DNA of 64,000 nucleotides from Algibacter pacificus (GCF_008033385.1 NZ_VOGY01000001.1:248001-312000); one strand, 5' to 3'; shown: positions 43,133-52,447, counted from the stretch's first letter. Made by a program: numbers and translations. The notes: generated by a model from the sequence alone, not told the origin.

Positions 43133-46100
43133 ATGGCTGGAGAAGCAAGTGTATTTCAAACAGGTGGAGGCGGTTTTGACTATGAAAACTATGTGCAATC
43201 ATCATTTTTATTACAAATGATGATTAATGGTGTTATTCCTTCATTTCCTAATGGTAAAATTATTGAAATTGGATTTCAGAATAAAAATAAAGGATATCAA
43301 ACAGATGATTTGTTCTTTAAGATTGAAGAAAATAACATTTCCAAAAGAGTAATTTCTCAAATAAAGTATAATATTCCTATTTCGTCAAAGAATGAAGTTT
43401 TTTTAGAAGTAATAAAAGCTTTTTGGGATGATTTTAATAATACCAGTCATTTTGATAAACAAAATGATAAAATGTTCCTTATAAAATCCAGCCTAACTAA
43501 TAATGATAAAAATCATATAGCTTATTTATGCCAAATAGCTTATAAACAGAGTAATTCAGCAGATTTCTTCTCTGAAGTTAATAGAGTGAAAATAAAGAAA
43601 GCTGCTCTTGATATCTTTGAAGAAAGTCTAACACTAGCTAAAGGAGAAACTATTACTGAAGAAGAGTTATTCCAGTTTTTAAAATGCTTTCATTTATTGG
43701 CTTATGATTTTACTGCTGAAGCCAGTACAGATGAAACCTATACGCTTAATCTTATTCAATTATCAAAGTCTAAAGATGTAGTAACTACCCCTAAAGAAAT
43801 TTGGAGTGTGATTCTTAATGAAGTTGCTACATATAATCGAAATGGAGGTAGTATTTCAAATGATGATTTAAAGAATTTTGAACCATATAAGTATTTTGAT
43901 TTATCTATATCTTATGACGCCTATTCTTCATTTAAAAAAATACACCAAGATGGAGAACTACTTTTAAAGCCATTCAAAAACACCATAAAAGACTTTCATA
44001 TAGATAGGGCAACCATTAAAAAGTCAATAATACAATCTTTAAATCAATCAGATATTTCAATTATTACAGGTTATCCTGGTGTAGGCAAATCTTCGATTGT
44101 AAAAGACATTTTAAGAGGAGAGTTATCTGATACAGTCCCTATAATTTTTAAGGCAGACCAACTTAATAAGACTTCTTTAGCTCAAGTATTCAGTGAAGTT
44201 GGAATAAACCATAGTTTAATCGATTTATTTAGTTTAATATCAACACTTCCAAATAAAATTATTGTAATTGATAGTGCAGAAAAATTATTGGAAGCACAAC
44301 CCGATTCTGCTTTTAAACAATTATTATCAATTATTTCTGAAAATAAGGGTATAAAACTTTTAATGACCTGTAGGTCTTATGCGGTTAATGTGATTAAGCA
44401 AAAGTTCGGTATTGACTCTGAAAAGATAAATGTTGTTGATATACCTCTTTTAAATGATGATGAAATAGAGCTAATAAGAAATGAATTTCCTCAACTAAAC
44501 CATTTACTTTCGAACAGCAAAATAAATGAAGTCTTAAGAAGTCCTAAATATCTTGATTTTACAGTATCTGCAATAAAAGAAAGCGAAAACATATCGAGTG
44601 ATATTAGTTATTCAGAGTTTAAAGAGATATTGTGGAATGAAGTAATAGAAAATTCAACTGTATCAAAAAACGGTCTTCCAAGAAAAAGAGGAATCACTTT
44701 TATGCACATAGCTGTAGGAAGAGCAATTAATATGAGATTGTTTTTTGAACCGGAAGATGACAAAATAGATTATGAAGCGGTAGAGCTTTTGGAAAGTGAT
44801 AATATAATAGTTAGAAATAGTAATAAATTTCAGTTTTCACCTTCTCACGATATTTTAGAAGATTGGGCATTAATAAGGTATATAACCTCAACTGAAAATA
44901 AACTTTCTAATAAAGCGGAATTATTTAATCAACTTGGTAACCAACCAGCTTTACGAAGAGCTTTTAGATTATGGATTGAAGAATTACTTACAAATGATAT
45001 TGATACAGTAGCAAACTTAATTTCTTTGACATTAAAAGACGACTCAATTCATACATATTGGACAGATGAAATACTTACAGCTGTTTTTAGGTCGGATGAT
45101 TGTAGCTCTTTTTTCAAACATTTCTCTTCTAAATTATTGGAAAACAATTGTATGTTTCTTAATAGGTGCATTCTGCTTATAAGAACTACTTGTAGGGAGT
45201 ATAGTTTTAACAAAGAAAACTCTAAAGATATTTTATTTCCTGTAGGTTCTTGTTGGGAAGAAATGTTATGCTTTTTATCTTCAAATATTTCAGAAATAGA
45301 AAGTATAAGGAAGTCTATTTCAAATTTTTTACTGGACTGGGAATATAAATTTCTTTTCCAATTTAAGCTTTGTTCTATTAAAGAGATAGAAGCAGCAAAT
45401 ATATTGGTTTTTCATTATGTAAAAGAAATGTACTATGGAAGTGACCATTGGGGCTATTCATCAAAAAATGACTATCAAAAGACAAGCTTTGTATATATGC
45501 TTTTTGGTTTTGCACCTTATTGTAAAGATGAATTAAAGAAATTCATTGAAGAATGTAGTTCCAATACAGATGAGTATGGCAGATTAAATGGATTCAGTGA
45601 ATTAGTCATTAAAAAAGCTTTTGGAGGTGTTAGGAATGGTTCATTAATTAAAGAGCTGCCTGATACATTAATCCAAATAGCAAATAAGCATTGGAAACGT
45701 ATACCACCTGAAAGTCTACCTAAAAGAGAAGGACCTTTTGGATTTTCTTTTCCCGAACGTAAAGAAAGAGAAGATGCCTGGGGTATAACAAAGACTAGAT
45801 TCGATTTTTTTCCGTCTGGGATTTATAAAACTTTTGTTTATAATTTACTGCAATATCATCCCATTAAGGCAATAGTTTTTATATGTGATTTTACTAATTA
45901 TATAACATCTTCATACAAAGACTCTGAATTTAGTATTAAGGATGAGTTAAAGGAAATTAAAATCATATTGAATGATGGCAATGAAAATACGATTTATGGG
46001 AATGAATATCTATGGAACGCGTACAGGGGTACAACAGTAACCCATTATTTACTTGAATCCATTTTAATTAGCCTTGAAAAATATTTATTAGAAATTGCTC

Positions 46101-48175
46101 GATTTGAAGTTCCTGACAACAAATTATTAAAAACAATAACCAATTATTTATTAGAAAATTCAAATTCGGCTACAATAATTAGTGTTTTAACCAGTGTATT
46201 TATAGCTTATTCAAAAGCATTAGGTGATACCATTTTACCAATTTTAAGAGTTAGAGAGTTTTATGAGTGGGATACACATAGAGCAACAAGAGAACATTCC
46301 GCTACAGCAATATATGATCAAAGAATTTCTTATGCCCAAAAAGAAAAAGGTGAATTTAATAGACTTCCACACAGAACAAGGTATCAACGTGGTCTTCGAG
46401 AATTTTTACTTCATTATCAAATAAACAACGGTTTACTTAACAAAGAATTGCAAACAATATTTGATGGGTTTTATGAAAATTGTGGGAATGATATTTTTTG
46501 GGAAAAGGCCATTACTGAAATGGATGTGAGAAAATACAAGGCATCTATTGTTGATAAAGAAAAAAGGGTTTTTCAGTTAGAGGTTAATTATCCACAACCA
46601 ATTTACAATGCAGTTGAAGCTTTTACAAAAGAAAATGAGAATGATAATCTTTCTTTACACTATTCTCATTCATTAAGACAGGTAAAAGAAAAAAAATCTG
46701 AAATGTCATTTGATGAATGGGAGACTATTTTCAAACACTTTTCTTCAGATGAAATTGAGAATACAATGTGGGATTCACCTGTAACATTATCTGTTTTGGG
46801 CTTAAATTTATTTTATGAAAAATTAAGTAAAGTTCAAAAAAAGTATTGTATTGAAACTATTATTGATGCACTGGAACAAATAATAAAAGAAACGAACGAT
46901 AGAGGTAGTTTTAGTAGCTTGTATGGGTATAATATATTGGAAAAACAATTAACAATTGAATCTATTCATTTATTATATAAATTTAGTGAAGGTGTTGTTG
47001 ATGAGAAAGACCTTGATGTACTTGTTACATACTTACTCATTAGTCATTTGGCAGACCACGAAATAAGAGATTTTCAAAAATATTTCAGAAATACTTTTAG
47101 CAAGGAGTTACCAGAAAAAGCCCAAAAACTAGTTGTTGTACTAATAAGATATGCGAAATTCTATAGTGAAAATAGGGTAAATCATTATCGTAGCCAGCAA
47201 GAAACAAAAGAATACAGAGAAAAGGAATTTGAATTTATTAAAAGCATATTAATAGAAAGTGATTTACCTGAAACTTCTTCTTTGTCTTTCGAATCATATG
47301 AGCCACATTTTTTAAACAATTCTTTACTTCTTATAACTTCAAATGTGAATATTGAATTCTTTCAAAATTATATTCTGAAAATATGTGAATTAATTTTAGA
47401 AGACTTAAAGTTAGAAGATGATTTGTCATATTCTCGTTCAAAAAAATCAAGAAAAACAAATCATACAATTCTTGTTGACTTACGTTTTTATTTTAATGAA
47501 GTACTTCTACTTAATGATATAAATTTTAGCAAATTATTAATAGATAAATTATGCTATCCTGTTCTAAATAATGAATTTAAGAATTCGTATAGTATTAAAG
47601 ATTTGTATGAGCTTATAACAGGTGTTTTTAATACAGCTGTTACAAGGTTTGATGATTTAATTAATGAAGATAATGATGTAGAAAGGTACAGAAATCATTT
47701 TTGGGAATTATGGAAATATCTTTTCAATAAAGTTAAAGAATCAAGTAAGTCTTATTTTGTGAAAGAACTTTTGTTAGATGTTAATGAAAGATTTTGGTCA
47801 ATAAAATCAAATAATTGGAAAGGGTTTGTCAATTATAAAACCCAGTATAAAGAGTTTGTAGATTACTTTAAAACCCAATCTTTGCCACATATAATTTCAG
47901 TTTTTTCCACTTTTGGAGAAAAAAAATTTCTTCCATCAGGAATTAATTTAATAGTGGAAAATTTAAAAGAGGATGATAGCACTTACAAGAGTTTAGACTC
48001 GTCAAATGCAGTTAAATTGATTCAAGTACTTTTTAATAACCATATACAAGAAATTAAAGAAAGTCAAAGTTTGATAGAAGACTTTGTTTACATTTTAAAT
48101 AAGATGATTGATTTAGGATATTGCGAAGCTTATTTAATAAGAGAGTGTGTAATTACTTATAAAAAAACAGCTTAA
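43133..48175 (+). CDS. Avs-like nuclease-STAND ATPase defence protein
   Basis: 1680 residues. N terminus GGGGFDYENYVQSSFLLQMM opens a Cap4/Mrr-type PD-(D/E)XK domain with D58-D59 (QTDDLFF) and Q76-I-K78 (ISQIKYN). An NTPase follows: Walker A TGYPGVGKSS (312-321) and Walker B KIIVIDSAEKLL (375-386), with LMTCRSY as sensor region. Residues about 600-1680 are helical repeats, the usual sensor part. This is the plan of antiviral STAND proteins that detect a phage protein and degrade DNA. It is the largest gene of the window, last in a three-gene operon. Trigger unknown. Confidence 0.8.
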   Translation: MAGEASVFQTGGGGFDYENYVQSSFLLQMMINGVIPSFPNGKIIEIGFQNKNKGYQTDDLFFKIEENNISKRVISQIKYNIPISSKNEVFLEVIKAFWDDFNNTSHFDKQNDKMFLIKSSLTNNDKNHIAYLCQIAYKQSNSADFFSEVNRVKIKKAALDIFEESLTLAKGETITEEELFQFLKCFHLLAYDFTAEASTDETYTLNLIQLSKSKDVVTTPKEIWSVILNEVATYNRNGGSISNDDLKNFEPYKYFDLSISYDAYSSFKKIHQDGELLLKPFKNTIKDFHIDRATIKKSIIQSLNQSDISIITGYPGVGKSSIVKDILRGELSDTVPIIFKADQLNKTSLAQVFSEVGINHSLIDLFSLISTLPNKIIVIDSAEKLLEAQPDSAFKQLLSIISENKGIKLLMTCRSYAVNVIKQKFGIDSEKINVVDIPLLNDDEIELIRNEFPQLNHLLSNSKINEVLRSPKYLDFTVSAIKESENISSDISYSEFKEILWNEVIENSTVSKNGLPRKRGITFMHIAVGRAINMRLFFEPEDDKIDYEAVELLESDNIIVRNSNKFQFSPSHDILEDWALIRYITSTENKLSNKAELFNQLGNQPALRRAFRLWIEELLTNDIDTVANLISLTLKDDSIHTYWTDEILTAVFRSDDCSSFFKHFSSKLLENNCMFLNRCILLIRTTCREYSFNKENSKDILFPVGSCWEEMLCFLSSNISEIESIRKSISNFLLDWEYKFLFQFKLCSIKEIEAANILVFHYVKEMYYGSDHWGYSSKNDYQKTSFVYMLFGFAPYCKDELKKFIEECSSNTDEYGRLNGFSELVIKKAFGGVRNGSLIKELPDTLIQIANKHWKRIPPESLPKREGPFGFSFPERKEREDAWGITKTRFDFFPSGIYKTFVYNLLQYHPIKAIVFICDFTNYITSSYKDSEFSIKDELKEIKIILNDGNENTIYGNEYLWNAYRGTTVTHYLLESILISLEKYLLEIARFEVPDNKLLKTITNYLLENSNSATIISVLTSVFIAYSKALGDTILPILRVREFYEWDTHRATREHSATAIYDQRISYAQKEKGEFNRLPHRTRYQRGLREFLLHYQINNGLLNKELQTIFDGFYENCGNDIFWEKAITEMDVRKYKASIVDKEKRVFQLEVNYPQPIYNAVEAFTKENENDNLSLHYSHSLRQVKEKKSEMSFDEWETIFKHFSSDEIENTMWDSPVTLSVLGLNLFYEKLSKVQKKYCIETIIDALEQIIKETNDRGSFSSLYGYNILEKQLTIESIHLLYKFSEGVVDEKDLDVLVTYLLISHLADHEIRDFQKYFRNTFSKELPEKAQKLVVVLIRYAKFYSENRVNHYRSQQETKEYREKEFEFIKSILIESDLPETSSLSFESYEPHFLNNSLLLITSNVNIEFFQNYILKICELILEDLKLEDDLSYSRSKKSRKTNHTILVDLRFYFNEVLLLNDINFSKLLIDKLCYPVLNNEFKNSYSIKDLYELITGVFNTAVTRFDDLINEDNDVERYRNHFWELWKYLFNKVKESSKSYFVKELLLDVNERFWSIKSNNWKGFVNYKTQYKEFVDYFKTQSLPHIISVFSTFGEKKFLPSGINLIVENLKEDDSTYKSLDSSNAVKLIQVLFNNHIQEIKESQSLIEDFVYILNKMIDLGYCEAYLIRECVITYKKTA

Positions 48176-48255
48176 TTCCCCACAAACCAAAACCCAGTTT
48201 GTTGCAAAAAGCAAAAATTCTCTGTCTTTTGGTTTGTTCCGCTTCCCCTGCTCAT

Positions 48256-48443
48256 GTAGTGTTTAAATTGCCAACGCTTATGCAGCACATTACAGCTTGC
48301 TTACTCGTACCTCGTTCACAACTGTAAAGAGCTACACTTTGCCAAAAGCTATTAATTTAAACACTACCCAAAGCTATGTTTACATAACGGGTAGTTATAG
48401 TAGCATTCATTTAGTTTCTGTACTATAACGCCATTATGTAAAA
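48256..48443. repeat. Structured non-coding element with two long inverted repeats
   Basis: Part of a 536-base stretch (48176-48711) without a convincing gene. GTAGTGTTTAAATT (48256-48269) and its exact complement (48354-48367) enclose 84 bases with internal pairing (TTACAG/CTGTAA). A second hairpin has outer arms TTTACATAA/TTATGTAAA (48380-48388/48435-48443) and inner arms GTTATAGTA/TACTATAAC (48395-48403/48422-48430). A 53-codon minus-strand frame near 48425-48590 exists but shows no family. A structured RNA or recombination site is possible. Confidence 0.5.
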
Positions 48444-48649
48444 TATCCGCTCACCAGTCGCCAATTCGGAACTGGCATTGAAATTTAGAACACACAATTT
48501 TTCCATCTTTTCCCCACCACCCATTTCAAAGGTGTAGGTTACAGCAATTATTAATGTTTGCCAAGTGTCTGCGGTAGGATGCATTACATTCGCTCAATCC
48601 CTGTTCAGGGTATCGCTCTTTCCATTTACCCACCTCAACACCGCGCATA

Positions 48650-48683
48650 AAAAAAGAGCATTTTTTAGAAAATGCCCTTTATT
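48650..48683. terminator. Hairpin terminator of the phage-like cassette
   Basis: AAAGAGCATTTT and AAAATGCCCTTT form an imperfect stem with A- and T-tracts on the two sides, about 30 bases after the last minus-strand gene of the cassette. Confidence 0.65.
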
Positions 48684-48711
48684 TATCTTTCCAACCGCCT
48701 AACATCAATAA

Positions 48712-48900
48712 TTACTTCCACCTACGACACTTTGCCCCGAGAAAAGTGATCAATTTTTTAAGCAATAGAGAAACAAAGAAACTTACGATTGCACCAACAA
48801 CAGCCAAAACAATGGTAGTAATCAAATCCTCAACACCAATATTCACAATTGAAGAAAAGAAAGTACCACCAATAATGGCAGATTTGGTATTATAATCCAT
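48712..48900 (-). CDS. Small membrane protein (holin-like) of the cassette
   Basis: 62 residues from MDYNTKSA; an earlier in-frame start would add a short Met-rich stretch that is merely antisense of the neighbour's tail. One or two hydrophobic helices (IITTIVLAVVGAIVSFFVSLLL) and a basic tail (KCRRWK), typical of holin-like proteins. Overlaps the next gene by 11 bases. Confidence 0.6.
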   Translation of the reverse strand: MDYNTKSAIIGGTFFSSIVNIGVEDLITTIVLAVVGAIVSFFVSLLLKKLITFLGAKCRRWK

Positions 48901-49132
48901 CGTCAACCTCATCAGTTTCATTGTTATCATTATCAGTAACAACAGCTTGACTTACTGCAGTGGCCACGGTCCCGGCAACGGTCATATAAGTAGCAATAGT
49001 TACCACAATGGCGGGCATCGAAATTGGTGCAGCTATGATAGCACCACCTGCAGTTGCCAAAGCAATACCGATATTTCTTAAAGTCTTGAAAAATTTGGGA
49101 GTTGGTTTTTTATAGCGTTCTACAATGTTCAT
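48890..49132 (-). CDS. Small two-helix membrane protein (holin-like) of the cassette
   Basis: 80 residues: basic N terminus (MNIVERYKKPTPKFFKTLRNIG), two small-residue-rich helices (IALATAGGAIIAAPI and IVVTIATYMTVAGTVATAV) and an acidic tail. This charge and helix order resembles phage holins. Overlaps DUF5675 by 23 bases. Confidence 0.62.
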   Translation of the reverse strand: MNIVERYKKPTPKFFKTLRNIGIALATAGGAIIAAPISMPAIVVTIATYMTVAGTVATAVSQAVVTDNDNNETDEVDDGL

Positions 49133-49532
49133 AATTCTGTGATTTAATAGTTAATAAAATGTGTTCTTTTCGGTCTTTAGCCTGATATACCAAAGACAAT
49201 AGTTTTTGCATAGCATCCTTTGAATAAACACCTCTACCAATACCACTCAAATAAGTTACAGGAGCTATACAACCTTGAAGCTCTTTTAAGGCATCATTTG
49301 CAGGATGAAAGAGTATAAAACTTCTACCTTTTACATCCTTCAAAATCAGATGATGCTTAAACCGTTTGGAAAAACGAGGCTCTATTTTATAATGTCCTTC
49401 AGTAATACAAGAAATGTTTTGCTTATTATTATTCCAGGGTAATTCAATGGTATGACAAAGGAACTTACCAGAATTAAAGAGAGCACCATTGGTGCCCTCT
49501 TCAAAATAGGCTCTATGCAGCACTAATTCCAT
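49110..49532 (-). CDS. DUF5675 family protein
   Basis: 140 residues: LHRAYFEEGTNGALF, CHTIELPWNNNKQNISCI-type, EGHYKIEPRFSKRF, ILFHPANDALKELQGCIAPVT. DUF5675 is found beside holin genes in Bacteroidota phages and elements and has an L,D-peptidase-like look with the conserved H and C. A role in wall remodelling or lysis is inferred from neighbours. Lies two bases after the 49535 gene. Confidence 0.8.
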   Translation of the reverse strand: MELVLHRAYFEEGTNGALFNSGKFLCHTIELPWNNNKQNISCITEGHYKIEPRFSKRFKHHLILKDVKGRSFILFHPANDALKELQGCIAPVTYLSGIGRGVYSKDAMQKLLSLVYQAKDRKEHILLTIKSQNYEHCRTL

Positions 49533-49534
49533 CC

Positions 49535-50290
49535 TTACGGAGTATCTACAATAACAACTGCCAAAGCGTTGTAAGCACCGTTCTTAAGTTCGTACATCTG
49601 TCCGTTTACCTCTTGGTAAAACTCAACACCAAGCACCTGAACAACAGGAAGCGTAGAGTTAGCAGTCAAAGAAGCAGTTAAGGCAATGGCAGCAGTATCA
49701 GCAGCGGTGTAAGGAAGAATGGCAGTCTCATCATTTTCAAATGTTGAGGTTTCATTCTCAAAATCCAATTCAGAAGCACCCATGACCACCTTAAAATGAG
49801 TTGTTCCTGTTGGAGCTGCAATTCTTACCGTTGGAGAAAACGCATCAAGGTTAACCGTTGCATCACCAGAAACACGGTCAAAAGCGTTCGTAAACGGAGC
49901 AAAAAGCGTTGTGCCTAACTTTCCATTCAAGTTGAATTCAAAGCTATTTAATAAGCTTAAATCACCATCCTGTAAGGTTCTTAAACCTCTTTCATTGGTC
50001 GTATCAGTTTTTGTAATAGCAACCAAAGTTTTGGTTAATCGAGACACTACACGTTTATCCTTTGCATTTTGCAAAAGAATACGAATAGCATTTCTTAACA
50101 GTTTACCACCTTTACCAGCTCTACCAAATTCAGAACCGTTTTCACGTGTTCTCTGAAACGCAGGATCATTCGCAATACGATTACCATCAACACCGCCTTT
50201 TTCACGTGCAAGATGTCCGTCAGTCGTTTTGTAAAAGGAAATACCACCAATTGTTCCTTTCAGTTTAATAATACCAGTTTGTCTAGCCAT
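49535..50290 (-). CDS. Conserved element protein starting MARQTGIIKLKGTIGG
   Basis: 252 residues from MARQTG, chosen over a start ten codons upstream because relatives begin here. N-terminal part (GGISFYKTTDGHLAREKGGVDGNRIANDPAFQRTREN) is very basic and strongly conserved in Bacteroidota elements and phages; the C-terminal half is a beta-sandwich-like domain. Function unknown. It could be a small structural or DNA-packaging protein. First gene of a four-gene minus-strand operon with DUF5675 and two holin-like proteins. Confidence 0.7.
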   Translation of the reverse strand: MARQTGIIKLKGTIGGISFYKTTDGHLAREKGGVDGNRIANDPAFQRTRENGSEFGRAGKGGKLLRNAIRILLQNAKDKRVVSRLTKTLVAITKTDTTNERGLRTLQDGDLSLLNSFEFNLNGKLGTTLFAPFTNAFDRVSGDATVNLDAFSPTVRIAAPTGTTHFKVVMGASELDFENETSTFENDETAILPYTAADTAAIALTASLTANSTLPVVQVLGVEFYQEVNGQMYELKNGAYNALAVVIVDTP

Positions 50291-50339
50291 AATAATTCGT
50301 TTTTTGATTAATGAAACCAAATCACGTAATTTTATAGCA

Positions 50340-50443
50340 CGTTGTTAAAAAAGCAATACCGTTTTCGGTCATCTATTCCGATACAACCAAAAACGTCATT
50401 AAAATATTGAAAACCCTATCGGGTTTCCAACATTTTAACAACG
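50340..50443. repeat. Eleven-base inverted repeat upstream of the cassette
   Basis: CGTTGTTAAAA (50340-50350) and TTTTAACAACG (50433-50443) enclose 82 bases that contain AAACCC-TATC-GGGTTT (a small hairpin). It lies between the divergent 50290 and 50513 genes, so it is a candidate operator. Confidence 0.5.
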
Positions 50444-50512
50444 CATCACCATCACCATCATCATAAATAATGAAGTATGGATGATGTACGGATAAAGCAT
50501 AGATAAAGTATT

Positions 50513-50710
50513 ATGACCCCAAAAAGAGCTTGCATATACCCAAAAGATATTCAGCGTATCACTGGACGCAGTGAACGCTATGGGCGTAAGCTTTTAAACG
50601 ATATTAGAAACTACTTTGGAAAGGAGTCTTACCAATTCGTCACAATAAAAGAATTCGTTGAATACAGCGGAATAGAAGAGGGAATTGTCAACAAATATTT
50701 AATAGATTAA
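50513..50710 (+). CDS. Small helix-turn-helix protein of the element end
   Basis: 65 residues: MTPKRACIYPKDIQRITGRSERYGRKLLNDIRNYFGKESYQFVTIKEFVEYSGIEEGIV. This compact protein is common in Bacteroidota and has the look of a DNA-binding helix-turn-helix. It is the last gene before the right att site. Confidence 0.75.
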   Translation: MTPKRACIYPKDIQRITGRSERYGRKLLNDIRNYFGKESYQFVTIKEFVEYSGIEEGIVNKYLID

Positions 50711-50817
50711 CCATATTATTTGATACAAATTGATTGGTTTTAATGGAGTTAAAATTGTAAATTTGTAGTAAGACGTTCAGATAAATAATACTATTTCAAA
50801 CTAACAGATAGGTCTAC

Positions 50818-50904
50818 AATTCGGTTAACACTGTTTTAGTCTATTTCTGAAAGTATTGATTTTACTGCATAGAGGTGGTTTGGGTATCATCCTGCCACCC
50901 CGAC
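50818..50904. other. Right end of the tRNA-Pro element: arm site and attR
   Basis: AATTCGGTTAAC at 50818-50829 repeats the left-end arm sequence. ATCCTGCCACCCCGAC at 50889-50904 repeats the last bases of tRNA-Pro. TTTGGG (50880-50885) just before it resembles the tRNA anticodon loop, with the bases between the two deleted. A hairpin like that after tRNA-Pro follows at 50926-50959 and another arm-like site (AATTCGGTGAAC) at 51012-51023. The rest of the 50711-51118 gap is AT-rich. Confidence 0.75.
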
Positions 50905-51118
50905 GAACTGCCTTAAGGTAATATCAAAACACTGTTAATCGTATGGTTTTCAGTGTTTTTCATTTTATTTGATATCAAACGATATCAAATAAAACCAAAT
51001 AAAAGGTGTGCAATTCGGTGAACAGTAGTTCTAAAGAAATGTCGTAATTTTAAAGAGCTTTTAAGAACAATTTGACTTTTGTCTTTGCAAAACATTTGTT
51101 TAACTAAAGTCAATAAAA

Positions 51119-52370
51119 ATGCAGACAAACAGCACATTTTCCATTATTTTCTTCACTAGAAAATCTCGCACTAACCCCAGTAAATTATTAATTTACGCAC
51201 GTATCACAGTTAATGGCAATCGCACAGAAATCAGCCTAAAAAGGTGTGTAAATGTTCAGGAATGGAATTCTTTCAAGAATAGGGGAAGAGGAAGCTCTTC
51301 AAAAATTCAAATTTTAAACAGATATTTGGACTATGTATATGGTAAACTGCTAGATTGTCATAAACAATTGTTAGAAGAGTTTAAAATAGTATCAAGCCAC
51401 TCCATTAAAGCGCGCTACTTAGGTGAAGATGACCATCAGAAAACATTAAAAGAACTTATCGCCTATCATAATACCAATATGGATTCTGTATTGAAACCAG
51501 GTACGATGAAGAATTATTATACTACGGAAAGGTACCTGAAAAAATTCTTAAAAGATAAAATAAAGGCAGACGACATTTACCTTAAGCAATTGAACTATCG
51601 TTTCATTACAGATTTTGAATACTATTTAAGAAATTATAAAAACTCAAACAAACAACTAATGCTAACTAATAATGGCGTGATGAAGCATCTAGAACGTTTG
51701 AAAAAGATGGTAAATCTATCTATTAAATTGGAGTGGATTATCAAAAATCCATTTCAAAAGTTTCAATTAAAATTTGAAAAATATGACAGACAATATCTAA
51801 CAGAACGAGAATTGCGCCTTATTGAGAATACTTGCTTTAAGCAAGAAAGATTAGAGCGAGTCAAAGACATTTTTATCTTCTCCTGTTACACAGGATTGTC
51901 CTATATCGATGTCAAGGAACTTACAAACAATCAAATAGCCAAGGGGATAGATAATAATTATTGGATATTCACCAAACGGGAGAAAACAAATGAAAAGGTC
52001 AAAGTTCCCATCTTGCCACAAGCTATGGATATCATTAACAAGTATAAAGGCATTTCAGAAAACAGTAAAGCAAAACCACTATTGCCATTAAGCTCAAACC
52101 AGAAAACAAATAGTTACCTCAAGGAAATAGCAACCGCAACTGGTATTCATACAGAATATTACCTTTCACGTTGCAAGGCATACGTTCGCTACAACCGTTA
52201 TGCTATCCAATGGCGTACCTATTGAAACAGTATCAAAATTATTAGGACATACCAAACTTTCAACCACACAGATTTATGCCAGAGTCGTGGAAACGAAGAT
52301 AAGCGAGGATATACAAAATCTAATGGTTAGGTTTAAAAAGAAGAAGCAACAATTACAAGCCATTAACTAA
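51119..52370 (+). pseudogene. Second IntDOT-like integrase, frameshifted
   Basis: Homologous along its length to the integrase at 20969-22222 (MQTNSTFSIIF..., FSCYTGLSYIDV with the same Ser). The open frame runs to 52225 but its last 30 codons are nonsense: an extra G at about 52154 shifts the frame just before the catalytic HVARH motif. After the shift the sequence reads LSNGVPIETVSKLLGHTKLSTTQIYARV and ends at 52370. The frame as written lacks the His-x-x-Arg and Tyr, so it should be inactive unless the base is a sequencing error. It sits at the left end of a second element beginning at the 50889 att copy. Confidence 0.85.
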
Positions 52371-52447
52371 ATCAAGCTTTAAAAAAGAATTTCCCTTCAA
52401 GACACTCTCATTTATTTGTGCAGCGTGTAATGAAGGGAAATTTTATA

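Larger units (their letters stand above)
20723..50904. mobile_element. About 30 kb integrative element in the 3' end of tRNA-Pro
   Basis: The 16-base sequence ATCCTGCCACCCCGAC at the tRNA-Pro 3' end (20723-20738) recurs in direct orientation at 50889-50904. An IntDOT-like integrase lies just inside the left end. The 12-mer AATTCGGTTAAC occurs twice in tandem at the left end (20837-20860), once inverted (20881-20891), and once just inside the right end (50818-50829), as expected for integrase arm-type sites. Cargo: redox regulon, RteC/HTH/replication-type genes, a defence-like operon and a phage-like cassette. No relaxase or type IV secretion gene is present. Confidence 0.8.

Noticed and set aside
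48425-48590. 53-codon minus-strand frame as a gene
   Set aside because: Short, no ribosome-binding site or family, and it runs into the inverted repeats.
48176-48711. CRISPR array
   Set aside because: There are inverted repeats but no series of equal direct repeats with spacers. None is seen elsewhere in the window either.
50444-50470. Seven consecutive His codons followed by Lys and stop, resembling a His tag
   Set aside because: The frame has no start and is closed upstream; it is a simple CAT/CAC repeat in a non-coding spacer, not vector sequence.
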